From Marinobacter sp. BGYM27 (GTDB lineage Bacteria > Pseudomonadota > Gammaproteobacteria > Pseudomonadales > Oleiphilaceae), in NCBI GenBank assembly GCA_025153445.1, contig JANZNS010000001.1:186001-250000 (forward strand): a stretch of 64,000 nt of DNA. The letters run 5' to 3'. The notes beneath the pieces were generated by a model. That model was not told where the DNA came from. It saw only the letters and a program-made list of their open reading frames with translations, and made no database searches. A program made the translations under genes and the position numbers. Positions 44,419 through 54,441 of this stretch are shown piece by piece. Within the stretch, counting starts at the first letter, position 1. Every line of letters starts with the position of its first letter.

Positions 44419-45225
44419 ATGGACATTGATTTTCCTCTTATCCTCGTCATTCTGACCTTCGTGACGGGGGTTGTTTGGCTGGCCGATATACTGTTTCTGC
44501 GTTCTCGCAGGCTCGAAAAACAGGCGGCAGCGCCTCAGGCCGCCAGTGTGGCGCAATCAGAAGCCGAAGCAGAGGAAGACTCTGACGAACCCTATCTGGT
44601 CGAGTTGAGCCGTTCGTTCTTTCCGGTACTGGCGATTGTGCTGGTGTTGCGCTCGTTTCTGGTAGAGCCCTTTCAGATTCCGTCCGGGTCAATGCTGCCA
44701 ACGCTGGAAGTCGGGGATTTTATTCTGGTGAACAAGTTTGCCTATGGCATCCGGTTACCGGTTATCGGCACCAAGGTTGTCGATATCGGTGAGCCCGAGC
44801 GAGGCGACGTGATGGTCTTCAAATACCCGAAGGATGGTGAGACCAACTATATTAAGCGTGTTGTCGGGCTGCCTGGTGACGTGGTGCGTTATCACGACAA
44901 AAAGTTGTATATCAACGACAAGTTGATTGCGACTGACTATGTCGCGACGCTGGGCGCCGAAGAGCTGCGCCGGGAGCACCTGGGTGATATTGATCACAGT
45001 ATTCAGCTAGTGAAGACACAGGATGGTCGTCGCGGTGAGGGTGAATGGCCGATTCCCGAAGGCGAGTACTTTGCGATGGGTGATAATCGTGACAACAGTA
45101 ACGACAGCCGTTTCTGGGGCACTGTTCCGGAGCATCTGATTGTTGGCAAGGCGTTCGCGATCTGGATGCACGTAGAGTCCTGGACCAGCCTGCCAAGCTT
45201 TAGCCGTGTCGGGTCGATCGACTAA
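44419..45225 (+). CDS. lepB: Signal peptidase I
   Basis: A 268-residue inner-membrane peptidase that removes signal peptides from secreted proteins. Two N-terminal membrane segments (about 6-27 and 67-80) flank a charged loop. Box B has the nucleophile Ser91 in PSGSMLPTL; the general base is Lys146 in NYIKRVVGLPGD. Box E is MGDNRDNSNDSRFWG. It lies between lepA and a DUF4845 gene, the usual order in Pseudomonas relatives. Confidence 0.97.
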   Translation: MDIDFPLILVILTFVTGVVWLADILFLRSRRLEKQAAAPQAASVAQSEAEAEEDSDEPYLVELSRSFFPVLAIVLVLRSFLVEPFQIPSGSMLPTLEVGDFILVNKFAYGIRLPVIGTKVVDIGEPERGDVMVFKYPKDGETNYIKRVVGLPGDVVRYHDKKLYINDKLIATDYVATLGAEELRREHLGDIDHSIQLVKTQDGRRGEGEWPIPEGEYFAMGDNRDNSNDSRFWGTVPEHLIVGKAFAIWMHVESWTSLPSFSRVGSID

Positions 45226-45287
45226 TATTGTGCTACCCGGCAATAAAAACAAACATCATATCAACGATAAAAAAAGAGAGTTTTAAC

Positions 45288-45653
45288 ATGAAGACTCAAC
45301 GTGGCGCTTCCACCCTGGGAATTCTTATCGCAGTCCTCTTTTTCGGCAGCCTGGTCACCCTGGCCATCAAGTTGGGGCCGATTTATCTGGATGACATCAC
45401 CGTCCAGGAAGCGCTGGAAGGCCTCGATGATACCGAGAACCTGGGTCAGATGCGCAAGGCGGATATCCGCAAGCTGATTCAAAAGCGGATGAGTGTCAAT
45501 AATGTTCGTGAATTCGATCCGAAGCTGATTGAAATCGAAACCGAGGACGGTGTGGTCAAGCTTTCTCTGGCCTATGACCGTCGTACCAATCTGTTCCAGA
45601 ATATTGATGCGATTGTTCACTTTGAGCATGCGTACGAGATGAGAGGCAAGTGA
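45288..45653 (+). CDS. DUF4845 family membrane-anchored protein
   Basis: A 121-residue protein with a single N-terminal membrane segment (about residues 7-27; [26 protein letters not shown]) and a small soluble domain. The opening RGASTLG resembles a pilin-like N-terminus. It is found between lepB and rnc in many gammaproteobacteria and is assigned to DUF4845; the function is unknown. The ATG at 45288 has AGAGAG upstream, and the end overlaps rnc by four bases (GTGA). Confidence 0.85.
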   Translation: MKTQRGASTLGILIAVLFFGSLVTLAIKLGPIYLDDITVQEALEGLDDTENLGQMRKADIRKLIQKRMSVNNVREFDPKLIEIETEDGVVKLSLAYDRRTNLFQNIDAIVHFEHAYEMRGK

Positions 45654-46342
45654 GAGTAAGTGACATTGATCTGGGGCGGTTACAACGACGCCTGGGGTAT
45701 CAGTTTCGTGATCAGGAGTTGTTGAATCTGGCGTTGACGCACCGGAGTCATGGCAACCAGAACAACGAGCGCCTTGAATTCCTGGGTGACTCGATTGTTA
45801 ATATGGTGATCGCCGAACACCTTTATTTACATTTCGACAAAGCGCGGGAAGGGCAGCTCAGCCGTCTGCGAGCCCGCATGGTCAAGGGCGTGACTCTTGC
45901 AGAGATCGGCCGGGAGTTCCATCTCGGCGACTATCTGCGAATGGGCTCGGGTGAGCTCAAAAGCGGAGGGTATCGCCGAGACTCTATTCTCGCTGACGGC
46001 GTGGAGTCTGTTATCGGCGCCATTTATCTCGACAGCGATTTCAATACCTGTCGGACCCGGGTTCTGGCGTGGTTTGAAGGTCGACTTGAAGCGCTTAATC
46101 TTCAGGACACCCAGAAAGACCCGAAAACCCGTCTTCAGGAATACCTGCAATCGCGTCAGTACCCTCTGCCACGCTATGACGTCATACTGGTGGAAGGCGA
46201 AGCCCACGCCCAGACCTTTCACGTTGAATGCGCATTGCCCTCGCTGGACCGAAAAACGAAAGGTGTTGGCGGCAGTCGTCGTATTGCCGAGCAAGAAGCG
46301 GCGCGCGACGCCTTGAAATCACTGGGCGTGGAGAATTCCTGA
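45650..46342 (+). CDS. rnc: Ribonuclease III
   Basis: A 230-residue double-strand-specific endoribonuclease that processes rRNA precursors and many mRNAs. The catalytic signature [21 protein letters not shown] is near residue 37, with the second acidic cluster in [17 protein letters not shown]. The C-terminal dsRNA-binding domain covers about residues 155-225 ([21 protein letters not shown]). The start is a GTG overlapping the preceding gene, and the stop overlaps the era ATG by one base. The rnc-era-recO order is classical. Confidence 0.96.
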   Translation: MRVSDIDLGRLQRRLGYQFRDQELLNLALTHRSHGNQNNERLEFLGDSIVNMVIAEHLYLHFDKAREGQLSRLRARMVKGVTLAEIGREFHLGDYLRMGSGELKSGGYRRDSILADGVESVIGAIYLDSDFNTCRTRVLAWFEGRLEALNLQDTQKDPKTRLQEYLQSRQYPLPRYDVILVEGEAHAQTFHVECALPSLDRKTKGVGGSRRIAEQEAARDALKSLGVENS

Positions 46343-47259
46343 TGACCGATCTTACCAAGCCCGATAACCCCGACAGCCGCTGTGGTTTTGTGGCCATTAT
46401 CGGTCGGCCGAATGTCGGCAAATCGACACTGCTCAATCATATTCTTGGGCAAAAGCTCAGTATTACATCACGTAAACCGCAAACGACCCGGCACCAGGTA
46501 TTGGGGATCAAGACCGAAGGCGACGTTCAAGCGATTTATGTGGACACGCCGGGCATGCATGAGGAAGAGCCCCGTGCGTTGAACCGGTATATGAACCGCG
46601 CAGCATCGTCCGCCCTGAAAGGCGTGGATGTTGTGGTTTTTGTGGTCGATCAGGGCCACTGGACGACCGCAGATGAGATGGTGCTGAGCAAGCTTGAGCA
46701 TGTAACAGCGCCGGTTATTCTGGTGATCAACAAGGTGGATAAACTGGAGCGCCGCGACGCGCTTTTGCCGCACCTTGAGTCCGTTGCCCGTAAACGCAAC
46801 TTTGAGGAAATCATCCCGCTTTCCGCGCTCAAGGAACAAAATCTGGAGCCACTGGAAAAGGCCGTTAACCGGCTCTTGCCCGTGAGTATCCATTTTTATC
46901 CTGATGACCAGATCACTGATCGTACCCAGCGTTTTCTGGCATCCGAGATGGTGCGTGAAAAGATCACGCGTCAGCTGGGTGCGGAGTTGCCATACTCTGT
47001 GGCTGTCGAGATTGAAGAGTTCAAACACTCCGGTAAAAGCTTGCATATCTCGGCGGTAATACTGGTGGAGCGCAGCGGTCAGAAGAAAATTATTATTGGC
47101 GATAAGGGCGACCGTATTCGCCAGATAGGCCATGACGCCCGGATCGATATGGAAAAGCTGTTTGACAGCAAAGTCATGCTGCGCCTTTGGGTCAAGGTCA
47201 AGAAGGGCTGGGCCGACAGTGACCGGGCACTGAAAAGTCTGGGCATGAATGACTTTTGA
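46342..47259 (+). CDS. era: Ribosome-assembly GTPase Era
   Basis: A 305-residue GTPase that binds the 3' end of 16S rRNA and couples 30S assembly to growth. G1 is [13 protein letters not shown]2/G3 is QTTRHQV followed by DTPGMH, G4 is NKVDK and G5 is SALK. The C-terminal KH domain lies around residues 215-295 and contains [16 protein letters not shown]. The true start is the ATG at 46342 (TGATG overlap with rnc); in-frame codons further upstream lie inside rnc. Confidence 0.97.
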   Translation: MTDLTKPDNPDSRCGFVAIIGRPNVGKSTLLNHILGQKLSITSRKPQTTRHQVLGIKTEGDVQAIYVDTPGMHEEEPRALNRYMNRAASSALKGVDVVVFVVDQGHWTTADEMVLSKLEHVTAPVILVINKVDKLERRDALLPHLESVARKRNFEEIIPLSALKEQNLEPLEKAVNRLLPVSIHFYPDDQITDRTQRFLASEMVREKITRQLGAELPYSVAVEIEEFKHSGKSLHISAVILVERSGQKKIIIGDKGDRIRQIGHDARIDMEKLFDSKVMLRLWVKVKKGWADSDRALKSLGMNDF

Positions 47260-47329
47260 TGTGCGCTGTTTCTGATCGAGCCTGTGAGTATCGATTGGTT
47301 GCGGGCCGCGCTGGCCTGGGTGAGTTGCG

Positions 47330-48058
47330 ATGACAGATCGGATATCGCAGGAGCCGGGTTACGTTTTGCATCGCAGAACCTATCGCGAAACCAGCCTTCT
47401 GGTTGATCTGTTTACGCTCAACTTTGGTCGAATCTCGGTGGTGGCAAAGGGGGCAAACAGTGCCAAAAGCCCCCTGAAAGCCCAGCTTCAGCCGTTTCAG
47501 CCAATGCTGCTGAGCTGGCAGGGGCGCTCCGATCTGAAAACCCTGACCGCTGCCGAGAGCCGGCTTGGGCCTGAACTGAAGCGCACCCAGCGCCTTTATT
47601 GCGGGCTTTATCTGAACGAACTTCTGCAACGCCTGTTGCCACCCGCCGAGCCGAATCAGCCCCTGTTTGCCCACTATATTGAAACGCTCGACCGACTGTC
47701 CGTGGAGGACGATTTCGAACCGATACTGCGCCGCTTCGAGCGTGCGTTTGTTACGGTATTGGGCTACGGCTTCGCCTGGGACGAAGTGATGGATGCCGGC
47801 AACGCGCCGGTAGCCGGGATGCACTATTATTACGATCCTGAGCAAGGTGTGCTGGCGTCACCGACTGCCGGTAGCCTGTTACAGAGGCTGAGCGGCGAGG
47901 TACTGTTGCAGCTCGGCGATGACAATCTCGACAGCCTCCCCGCCCGGCGAATGGCCAAGCGCGTCATGCGGGTGTTGATCGATCATCTTCTGCAAGGCCG
48001 ACCGCTGCACAGTCGAAGCCTGTTTACCCCTTCTCGAGGAGATCACCATGAAACCTGA
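47330..48058 (+). CDS. recO: DNA repair protein RecO
   Basis: A 242-residue protein of the RecFOR pathway that loads RecA onto SSB-coated single-stranded DNA. An N-terminal OB-fold (about residues 5-80) has the [20 protein letters not shown] opening and [12 protein letters not shown]; a helical C-terminal domain follows. It lies between era and pdxJ and overlaps pdxJ by 11 bases, so translation is likely coupled. Confidence 0.95.
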   Translation: MTDRISQEPGYVLHRRTYRETSLLVDLFTLNFGRISVVAKGANSAKSPLKAQLQPFQPMLLSWQGRSDLKTLTAAESRLGPELKRTQRLYCGLYLNELLQRLLPPAEPNQPLFAHYIETLDRLSVEDDFEPILRRFERAFVTVLGYGFAWDEVMDAGNAPVAGMHYYYDPEQGVLASPTAGSLLQRLSGEVLLQLGDDNLDSLPARRMAKRVMRVLIDHLLQGRPLHSRSLFTPSRGDHHET

Positions 48059-48821
48059 CGTCCATAACCCCGACTCCCTGAAACCCAGAGTATTGCTCGG
48101 CGTGAATGTCGATCACGTCGCGACACTTCGCCAGGCGCGGGGTACCCGCTATCCTGATCCGGTACAGGCAGCCCTGGTTGCTGAAGAAGCGGGTGCTGAT
48201 GGTATTACGATCCATCCTCGTGAGGATCGCCGCCACATTCAGGATCGGGACGTGCTACTGCTTCGGGATATGATGAACACTCGCATGAACCTTGAAATGG
48301 CGGTGACGGATGCCATGCTGGCTTTTGCCGAGACAATAAAGCCCGAATGCATCTGCCTGGTACCGGAAAAGCGCGAAGAGCTGACAACGGAGGGCGGACT
48401 GGACGTCGTTGCCCAGGAAACCCGTATTGCACGAGCGTGTGAGCGGATGGCAAAAATCGATGCGGATGTGTCACTGTTTATCGATGCGGATTTTGCCCAG
48501 ATTGATGCGGCCGTGCGCTGCGGCGCGCCGGTCATCGAGATTCATACCGGCCACTATGCCGACGCGAAAACCCCGGCAGAACTTGAATCCGCTTTTCGTC
48601 TGCTTGTGGACGGCGTGGCGTATGCCCGCGACAAGGGATTGATTGTCAACGCCGGACACGGCCTGCATTATCACAACACCGAGCGTGTCGCGGCCATTGC
48701 GGGCATCAACGAGTTGAACATCGGGCATAGTATTATCGCCCGTGCGCTGTTTACCGGAATGAAAGAAGCAGTGCGGGACATGCGCGCCATTCTTGATCGG
48801 GCGATTGCCCACTCCAACTGA
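48048..48821 (+). CDS. pdxJ: Pyridoxine 5'-phosphate synthase
   Basis: A 257-residue TIM-barrel enzyme that joins 1-deoxyxylulose-5-phosphate and 3-amino-2-oxopropyl phosphate to make pyridoxine phosphate. [24 protein letters not shown] is the family opening, [16 protein letters not shown] and [10 protein letters not shown] follow, and the phosphate loop contains [17 protein letters not shown] precedes the ATG, which lies inside recO. This is the last gene of the lepA-pdxJ run. Confidence 0.97.
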   Translation: MKPDVHNPDSLKPRVLLGVNVDHVATLRQARGTRYPDPVQAALVAEEAGADGITIHPREDRRHIQDRDVLLLRDMMNTRMNLEMAVTDAMLAFAETIKPECICLVPEKREELTTEGGLDVVAQETRIARACERMAKIDADVSLFIDADFAQIDAAVRCGAPVIEIHTGHYADAKTPAELESAFRLLVDGVAYARDKGLIVNAGHGLHYHNTERVAAIAGINELNIGHSIIARALFTGMKEAVRDMRAILDRAIAHSN

Positions 48822-48849
48822 ATGCCAGCACTCGGCTCAAGGTGCGGCT

Positions 48850-51714
48850 TTAGCCGAGTGGATCTTTCCTGAACATCGCCTGCCATTCGGTTTCTTCTGC
48901 CCAGATCAGTAGGCGATCAATCGCAGACAAAAGAGAACGGGTGAGCGGAAGCTCGTCTTCTGTTTTGCGTTTGATAGCTGTTTCGAGTTTTTCTGACAGG
49001 CTGCGTAATTCAGGTACACCGCAGTAGCGAGTGGCGCCATGAAGTTTATGTACTTTCTCCAGTAAGGCGTCAGTCTGGTCGTTACGCTCAAGCAACTCGG
49101 CGATGGCCTCCCGGTCAGAGACAACCTGTTCCAGCAACATGCTGAAGAGTTCTTCCGCCAGATCCTGCTTGCCCGCAGCCAGTGAAATACCTTCATCGAC
49201 ATCAACGCAAGGCAACTGCTTTTCACGGGTAGAAGGGCGGAAGCCGCGTTGCCGGTTTTCGTTTTCGATGGTTGCGGTTTGGCCGGAAGGTACGGCAAAC
49301 CGATAACCGGTGTGCTTGAACACGGTGTCCATCAACTGTTGGCTGCTGACGGGTTTTGCCAGGTAGCCGTCGAACCCTTGGCGCAACAGGCGATCTTTTT
49401 CTTCGGACAGGGCGTGAGCTGTCAGTGCGATGATGGGGGTCGGCTGATCAGGCTCATCAAGTGCGCGCAGCCTTTCGGTCGTTTCCACGCCATCCATGCC
49501 GGGCATCTGCAGATCCATGAAAACCAGATCAAACCGTCGTTGCCGTGCCTTGCTGAGCGCTTCAAATCCACTCGAAGCACCTTCTGCCTGAACCCTGCAG
49601 TCGGCCAGCAGAGTCATGACAAGTTTAAGATTTGCATCGTTGTCGTCTACAGCCAGCACCCGTGGTGCTGAGCCCGGGCTGCGCGCAGGTAGCGCATCAT
49701 CTGGCAGGTCAGTTGTGGTCTGGTCTGGAGCATGGGCGCCGTGAATCAGCATAAACAACTCGTCGTAGAGACGATCGCGACAGACCGGTTTGGCGATGTG
49801 GCCGCTGGTAATGGCTGCCAGGCCGCCTTCCTGATTTTCCAGCGTTGGGGTCAGCAGTAGAGTGCGACAATCCCGTTCCAATTCCAGCTTCCGGAACAGT
49901 TCCCGGTATTGGCTGGAGTGCACCAGGTGGCGGGTGACGCCGATCATGGCCACCGCGTAGCCGCGATTTTCATACTGGGCCTGCTCGACTTTTTCCAGCA
50001 TGTCGCTGGGGGAGCTGGCGCTATCAATGTTCATCCCCCAATCCCGCAGCAAGTGGGTAACAGAGAGGGCGGTTGTTTTCTGTTGCTCCAGGTAGATGAC
50101 CCGTTCCTGCTTGAGTCCATCCCTTGGAGCTGGAAGCTCGGCATTGTGGGCGATTTCTGTCGATAGGGTAAACCAGAAGGTCGAGCCCTTGCCCAGTTCG
50201 CTTTCAAGGCCTATTTCGCCCCCCATTTCCTCTACAAGGCGTTTTGATATCACCAGACCAAGACCGGTGCCGCCGTATTGCCGGGCGGTAGATGCATCGG
50301 CCTGACTGAATGCATTGAACAGTGATTGCTGTTGAGCACGGGACAGGCCGACACCCGAGTCGCTGACGCTGAAGCGAAGTACAACGCGTGACCCTTCGGC
50401 GTCTTCTTCTTCCAGGCTGGCGCGCATCACCACTTCGCCGGTCTGGGTGAACTTGATGGCGTTGTTGACCAGATTGGTGATGACCTGTTTGACCCGCAAT
50501 GGGTCGCCGAGAATCGCATCCGGCACGTCACTGTAGATCAGCGGCACCAGATCGAGATTCTTGCTATGGGCAGAGGGCGCGAGCATCACCATGACTTCTT
50601 CAATCGTGTCGCGTAGCCCGAACGGAATACGGTCGAGTACCAGCTTGCCGGCCTCGATTTTCGAGAAGTCGAGAATGTCATTGATAATGGTGAGCAGGAT
50701 TTCAGACGACTTGCGTATGGTATTCAGGTGGTCTCTCTGCTGGCGTGGCAAGGGGGTTTTCAGCAGTAATTCGGTAAAGCCGATAATGCCGTTCAGTGGC
50801 GTGCGGATTTCGTGGGACATGTTCGCCAGAAATTCCGATTTGATCCGGCTGGCTTCCAGTGCTTCTTTGCGGGCCAGGTCGAGTTCAATGTTCTGTATCT
50901 CGATGGTTTCCAGCGTCTCACGCAGGTCTTCGGTGGCCTGATCAATATTCTGCTGCATCTCGGCCTGGGCTTCGCTCAGCTCCTGAGCCATTGCGTTCAG
51001 ACCGGATTCCAGCTGTTCAAACTCAGGACCTGCTTCGGTATAAACCCGGGTTTCCAGCTTGCCTTGCTTCAGTCGTGCGACGGCGTTGTTGAGCTCAAAA
51101 ATAGGGTCGGTGACGGTGCGGCTCATTCGCAGGGCAATCAAAATATTGAAGATTACACCGGCAAGAATCAGCAGCAGGCTGATCAGGAGGGCCTTGTAGC
51201 GCTCTTTGTCAGTGCGCACATGTGACATTTCAACGGCGGACCAGCCGATCGGTTCAACCGCGCTGGGTGCGGTTTGCCTGGATTCGATCTGTAGCAGGCT
51301 GTCGAGCATCAGGTCTTGCAGGAACACCGGCGTAATAAACAGCGTGTTATTTTCGGTGTGAAGGGTGAGCGTTCGCTCGGCCGTCAGCTGTTCCCTGGTA
51401 ATTTCCTGGGTAAGACTGGGGCCGGTATGGAGCAGGCGATGGCCGTGCGCGTTAAAGAAGGTTATCGAGCGCACATCCTGTTCTTCAAGCAGGGCGTTGG
51501 ACAGGCTGTTCAGCAGACTGCGGTTGGCCGTGAACATGCCGTACTCGGAGGCGGACGCCAACTGTCGGGAAAGTGATTCGCCCCGGTCGCGCAGCAGCTG
51601 GTTGATGTTGCCCACCCAGCTCTGGGTAAAAAACAGACCGAGCAGCAAGGTTGTCAGAATGGTCGGTACCAGTGTGACAAACAGTACTTTTTTGCGAATA
51701 CCCCAGCGTCGCAT
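48850..51714 (-). CDS. gacS: Hybrid sensor histidine kinase, GacS/BarA type
   Basis: A 954-residue tripartite inner-membrane kinase. A membrane helix lies at about 10-30, a periplasmic region to about 160, then a second helix. HAMP is followed by HisKA with the H-box [16 protein letters not shown] and the ATPase domain (NNAIKF, DSGVGLS, GTGLGL). A first, degenerate receiver-like segment is followed by a true receiver domain with [10 protein letters not shown] and the phospho-acceptor Asp in [13 protein letters not shown]-terminal HPt domain carries [13 protein letters not shown]. In Pseudomonas GacS phosphorylates GacA, which drives small RNAs that relieve RsmA control. I place the start at the ATG at 51714 (MRRWGIRKK). 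No gacA gene is in the window. Confidence 0.9.
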   Translation of the reverse strand: MRRWGIRKKVLFVTLVPTILTTLLLGLFFTQSWVGNINQLLRDRGESLSRQLASASEYGMFTANRSLLNSLSNALLEEQDVRSITFFNAHGHRLLHTGPSLTQEITREQLTAERTLTLHTENNTLFITPVFLQDLMLDSLLQIESRQTAPSAVEPIGWSAVEMSHVRTDKERYKALLISLLLILAGVIFNILIALRMSRTVTDPIFELNNAVARLKQGKLETRVYTEAGPEFEQLESGLNAMAQELSEAQAEMQQNIDQATEDLRETLETIEIQNIELDLARKEALEASRIKSEFLANMSHEIRTPLNGIIGFTELLLKTPLPRQQRDHLNTIRKSSEILLTIINDILDFSKIEAGKLVLDRIPFGLRDTIEEVMVMLAPSAHSKNLDLVPLIYSDVPDAILGDPLRVKQVITNLVNNAIKFTQTGEVVMRASLEEEDAEGSRVVLRFSVSDSGVGLSRAQQQSLFNAFSQADASTARQYGGTGLGLVISKRLVEEMGGEIGLESELGKGSTFWFTLSTEIAHNAELPAPRDGLKQERVIYLEQQKTTALSVTHLLRDWGMNIDSASSPSDMLEKVEQAQYENRGYAVAMIGVTRHLVHSSQYRELFRKLELERDCRTLLLTPTLENQEGGLAAITSGHIAKPVCRDRLYDELFMLIHGAHAPDQTTTDLPDDALPARSPGSAPRVLAVDDNDANLKLVMTLLADCRVQAEGASSGFEALSKARQRRFDLVFMDLQMPGMDGVETTERLRALDEPDQPTPIIALTAHALSEEKDRLLRQGFDGYLAKPVSSQQLMDTVFKHTGYRFAVPSGQTATIENENRQRGFRPSTREKQLPCVDVDEGISLAAGKQDLAEELFSMLLEQVVSDREAIAELLERNDQTDALLEKVHKLHGATRYCGVPELRSLSEKLETAIKRKTEDELPLTRSLLSAIDRLLIWAEETEWQAMFRKDPLG

Positions 51715-51991
51715 GATGGTGCGCTTCCTGATTCCGTCAATCGTCCGGCGCTTTGCTATTTCCCTTACGGGCTCTGTAGCGGCACCAAAGACACCGTCCC
51801 TGATCAATATTGGCAGCAAGCCGAATTGCCGCCAAACCTCACAATCGTGAACCCGACAGAATCGGGAGTATGATCCTTTATAGCACCATTCTAGTCGCGA
51901 TCAACGGCATTGGAATAGCGTTATAACCAGCCGTATTGGGATCGTCTGCGCGAAGCGCGTATGATGCGATCCAGAGTGTATCACAGCTTTG

Positions 51992-52041
51992 TTGACCGCC
52001 TTCTGGCGACGGGAGCTACGAATCAATTCCGGTGAATTGAT
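51992..52041 (+). promoter_or_regulatory. Possible cysM promoter and operator-like inverted repeat
   Basis: The 386-base gap between the kinase gene and cysM holds TTGACC (51992-51997) as a -35 candidate with TACGAA at 52017-52022 (19 bases) as a weak -10. Directly after it, ATCAATTC-CGGT-GAATTGAT (52022-52041) is a perfect 8-base inverted repeat, the right place for an operator. A further imperfect hairpin, with outer arms GGATCG and CGATCC, lies around 51939-51973. I see no gene in this gap. Confidence 0.35.
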
Positions 52042-52100
52042 CAGTAGATTCCAAAGTAATGAATTCGATTTTTAGCTTGCTTTCAGGAGCCTGTGGATCC

Positions 52101-52991
52101 ATGAATTTTCCTACGATTGAAGACTATGTTGGTCATACACCGTTGGTGCGCCTGCAGCGATTGCCGGGCAATACCAGCAACGTCGTACTGGCCAAACTGG
52201 AAGGTAATAATCCCGCAGGTTCTGTAAAGGACCGTCCGGCGATCAGCATGATTCAGGAAGCCGAGAGACGCGGCGACATAAAGCCGGGTGACACGCTGAT
52301 TGAAGCCACCAGTGGCAATACCGGTATCGCACTAGCGATGGCTGCGGCGATCAAGGGCTATCGCATGGTCCTGATTATGCCTGCGAACATGAGTGAAGAG
52401 CGCCGGGCATCCATGCGCGCCTACGGAGCCGAGCTGATTACCGTTAGCAAGGAAGAGGGCATGGAGTATGCCCGGGACCTCGCCGAGAAAATGCATCGCG
52501 AAGGCAAGGGTGTGGTGCTGGACCAGTTCGGCAACATGGATAACCCGCTGGCGCACTACCGCACAACCGGGCCGGAGATCTGGGAGCAAACCGAAGGTAA
52601 GGTGACGCACTTTGTCAGCTCGATGGGGACGACCGGCACCATTATGGGGGTGTCGCGTTACCTGAAAGAGCGCAATCCCGATATCCGGATCATCGGATTG
52701 CAGCCTGCGGACGGCTCGTCTATCCCGGGTATCCGTCGCTGGCCGGAAGCCTATCTGCCGAAAATTTTTGATGCCACCCGGGTCGATCAGGTACTGGATG
52801 TTGGTCAGCAGGAAGCCGAGGAGACCATGCAGGCACTGGCTCGCGAGGAAGGTATCTTCTGCGGTGTATCTTCAGGTGGGGCGATTGCGGCCGCGCTGCG
52901 ACTTTCTCAGCAAGTTGAGAATGCGATTATCGTCGCCATTATCTGTGACCGGGGTGACCGTTACCTGTCTACCGGCGTATTTCCCAGCTGA
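52101..52991 (+). CDS. cysM: Cysteine synthase B
   Basis: A 296-residue PLP enzyme that makes cysteine (or S-sulfocysteine from thiosulfate) from O-acetylserine. The opening is FPTIEDYVGHTPLVRLQRLPG, the PLP lysine lies in NPAGSVKDRPAISMI, and TSGNTGIALAMAAA is the substrate loop. SSMGTTGTIMGVSRYLKE and the C-terminal GVSSGGAIAAALRL bind the cofactor phosphate. The shorter length and sequence favour CysM over CysK. The ATG at 52101 fits the family N-terminus; an in-frame start at 52059 is less likely. Confidence 0.93.
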   Translation: MNFPTIEDYVGHTPLVRLQRLPGNTSNVVLAKLEGNNPAGSVKDRPAISMIQEAERRGDIKPGDTLIEATSGNTGIALAMAAAIKGYRMVLIMPANMSEERRASMRAYGAELITVSKEEGMEYARDLAEKMHREGKGVVLDQFGNMDNPLAHYRTTGPEIWEQTEGKVTHFVSSMGTTGTIMGVSRYLKERNPDIRIIGLQPADGSSIPGIRRWPEAYLPKIFDATRVDQVLDVGQQEAEETMQALAREEGIFCGVSSGGAIAAALRLSQQVENAIIVAIICDRGDRYLSTGVFPS

Positions 52992-53031
52992 CAGCAAAGC
53001 CTATCGCAAACGATAAAGACCGGAAGTTCTG

Positions 53032-54366
53032 ATGAGCAGACGTAACAGAAGAAAAGTACTCCCAGCTGAACCGATCAGTTGCGAGGTTGAAAAGCTGAGC
53101 CACGATGGTCGTGGCATAGCGCACCTGGACGGCAAGATCCAGTTTGTGGATGGTGCACTGCCGGGCGAAACCGTGATGGCCAAGTATGTCGGCAGCCGCA
53201 AGAGTTTTGACGAGCTCAGAACAACAGACGTTGTCACAGGCGCACCAGACCGGGTAGAGCCACCTTGCGAATATGCCGACTTATGCGGCGGCTGCAGTCT
53301 CCAGCACATGTCGCCGGACGCCCAGATCGCGTTCAAGGAGAACACCCTGCGGGAACATTTTGCCCATTTTGGGGGCATCGAGCCCGAGGAATGGGTCGCG
53401 CCGATGCGTTCGCAAGAGCTGGGATATCGCCGCAAAGCACGTATGGGGGTGCGGTTTGTATCCAAGCGTGATTCGGTGCTGGTCGGCTTCCGTGAAAAGC
53501 GCAATAGCTTCCTGGCAGACATCGACAGCTGTGCCGTCCTTGACCCACGTATAGGTGAACGGATTACCGCGCTCCGGTCGTTTCTGTACACCCTGGAAGC
53601 GCATAGCAACATTGCCCAGATTGAAGTCGCATGTGGTGACGATGTGGCTGCCATGGTGTTCCGGAACATGGTGACGCTGTCCGATAGCGATACTGAAAAA
53701 CTCCTGGCCTTTGGTCAGGCGCACGATTTGCATATCTATCTGCAACCGAAGGGTCCGGATACCGTGCATCGCATTTGGCCGGCCGAAGGTGAAGAGCGGC
53801 TGAGTTACCGGCTTGAAGAGTTTGACCTCACGATGAAGTTCCACCCGATGGATTTCACGCAGGTCAACGCCCAGATGAATCAGGCCATGGTGCATCGTGC
53901 CATCGAATGGCTTGATCCCCAGCCGGATGACCGGGTACTGGATCTGTTCTGCGGACTGGGCAATTTCACCTTGCCGCTGGCGCGTCGGTCATCATCCGTC
54001 GTTGGTGTTGAGGGGGACGAGTCTATGGTTGTCAGGGGGCGCGAAAATGCGGAACTTAACGGGATCGACAGTGTCCGTTTCTACGGTGCCAACCTGCAGG
54101 GGGATTTCACTTCCGAATCCTGGGCGGCCGAGGGCTTTGATCGTATCCTGATCGATCCACCTCGCTCCGGTGCGCAGGAAGTCTGTGAGTATCTGGCGGC
54201 ATTTGGCGCACACCGCATTGTGTATGTGTCCTGCAATCCCGCGACTTTGGCACGGGACGCCGGCGTATTGGTTAGCAAGGGTTATCGCCTGGTGAAAGCC
54301 GGCGTGATGGACATGTTTCCACATACCACGCACGTTGAGTCAATGGCACTGTTTGAGCGCATCTGA
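53032..54366 (+). CDS. rlmD: 23S rRNA (uracil-1939-C5)-methyltransferase RlmD
   Basis: A 444-residue iron-sulphur methyltransferase (formerly RumA). An N-terminal TRAM domain (about 12-75; [19 protein letters not shown]) is followed by the cysteine cluster [15 protein letters not shown] that binds [4Fe-4S]. The methyltransferase domain has the SAM motif [25 protein letters not shown] and the catalytic cysteine of [13 protein letters not shown]. It lies 40 bases after cysM and 75 before relA; rlmD-relA adjacency is widespread in gammaproteobacteria. Confidence 0.96.
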   Translation: MSRRNRRKVLPAEPISCEVEKLSHDGRGIAHLDGKIQFVDGALPGETVMAKYVGSRKSFDELRTTDVVTGAPDRVEPPCEYADLCGGCSLQHMSPDAQIAFKENTLREHFAHFGGIEPEEWVAPMRSQELGYRRKARMGVRFVSKRDSVLVGFREKRNSFLADIDSCAVLDPRIGERITALRSFLYTLEAHSNIAQIEVACGDDVAAMVFRNMVTLSDSDTEKLLAFGQAHDLHIYLQPKGPDTVHRIWPAEGEERLSYRLEEFDLTMKFHPMDFTQVNAQMNQAMVHRAIEWLDPQPDDRVLDLFCGLGNFTLPLARRSSSVVGVEGDESMVVRGRENAELNGIDSVRFYGANLQGDFTSESWAAEGFDRILIDPPRSGAQEVCEYLAAFGAHRIVYVSCNPATLARDAGVLVSKGYRLVKAGVMDMFPHTTHVESMALFERI

Positions 54367-54441
54367 CCTTGTAGGGTATCCGGCTAGATATACCGGCTAA
54401 ATGTGCCGGCTGGACAGGCACGAGGGAGAGCGGCTGCCGCT

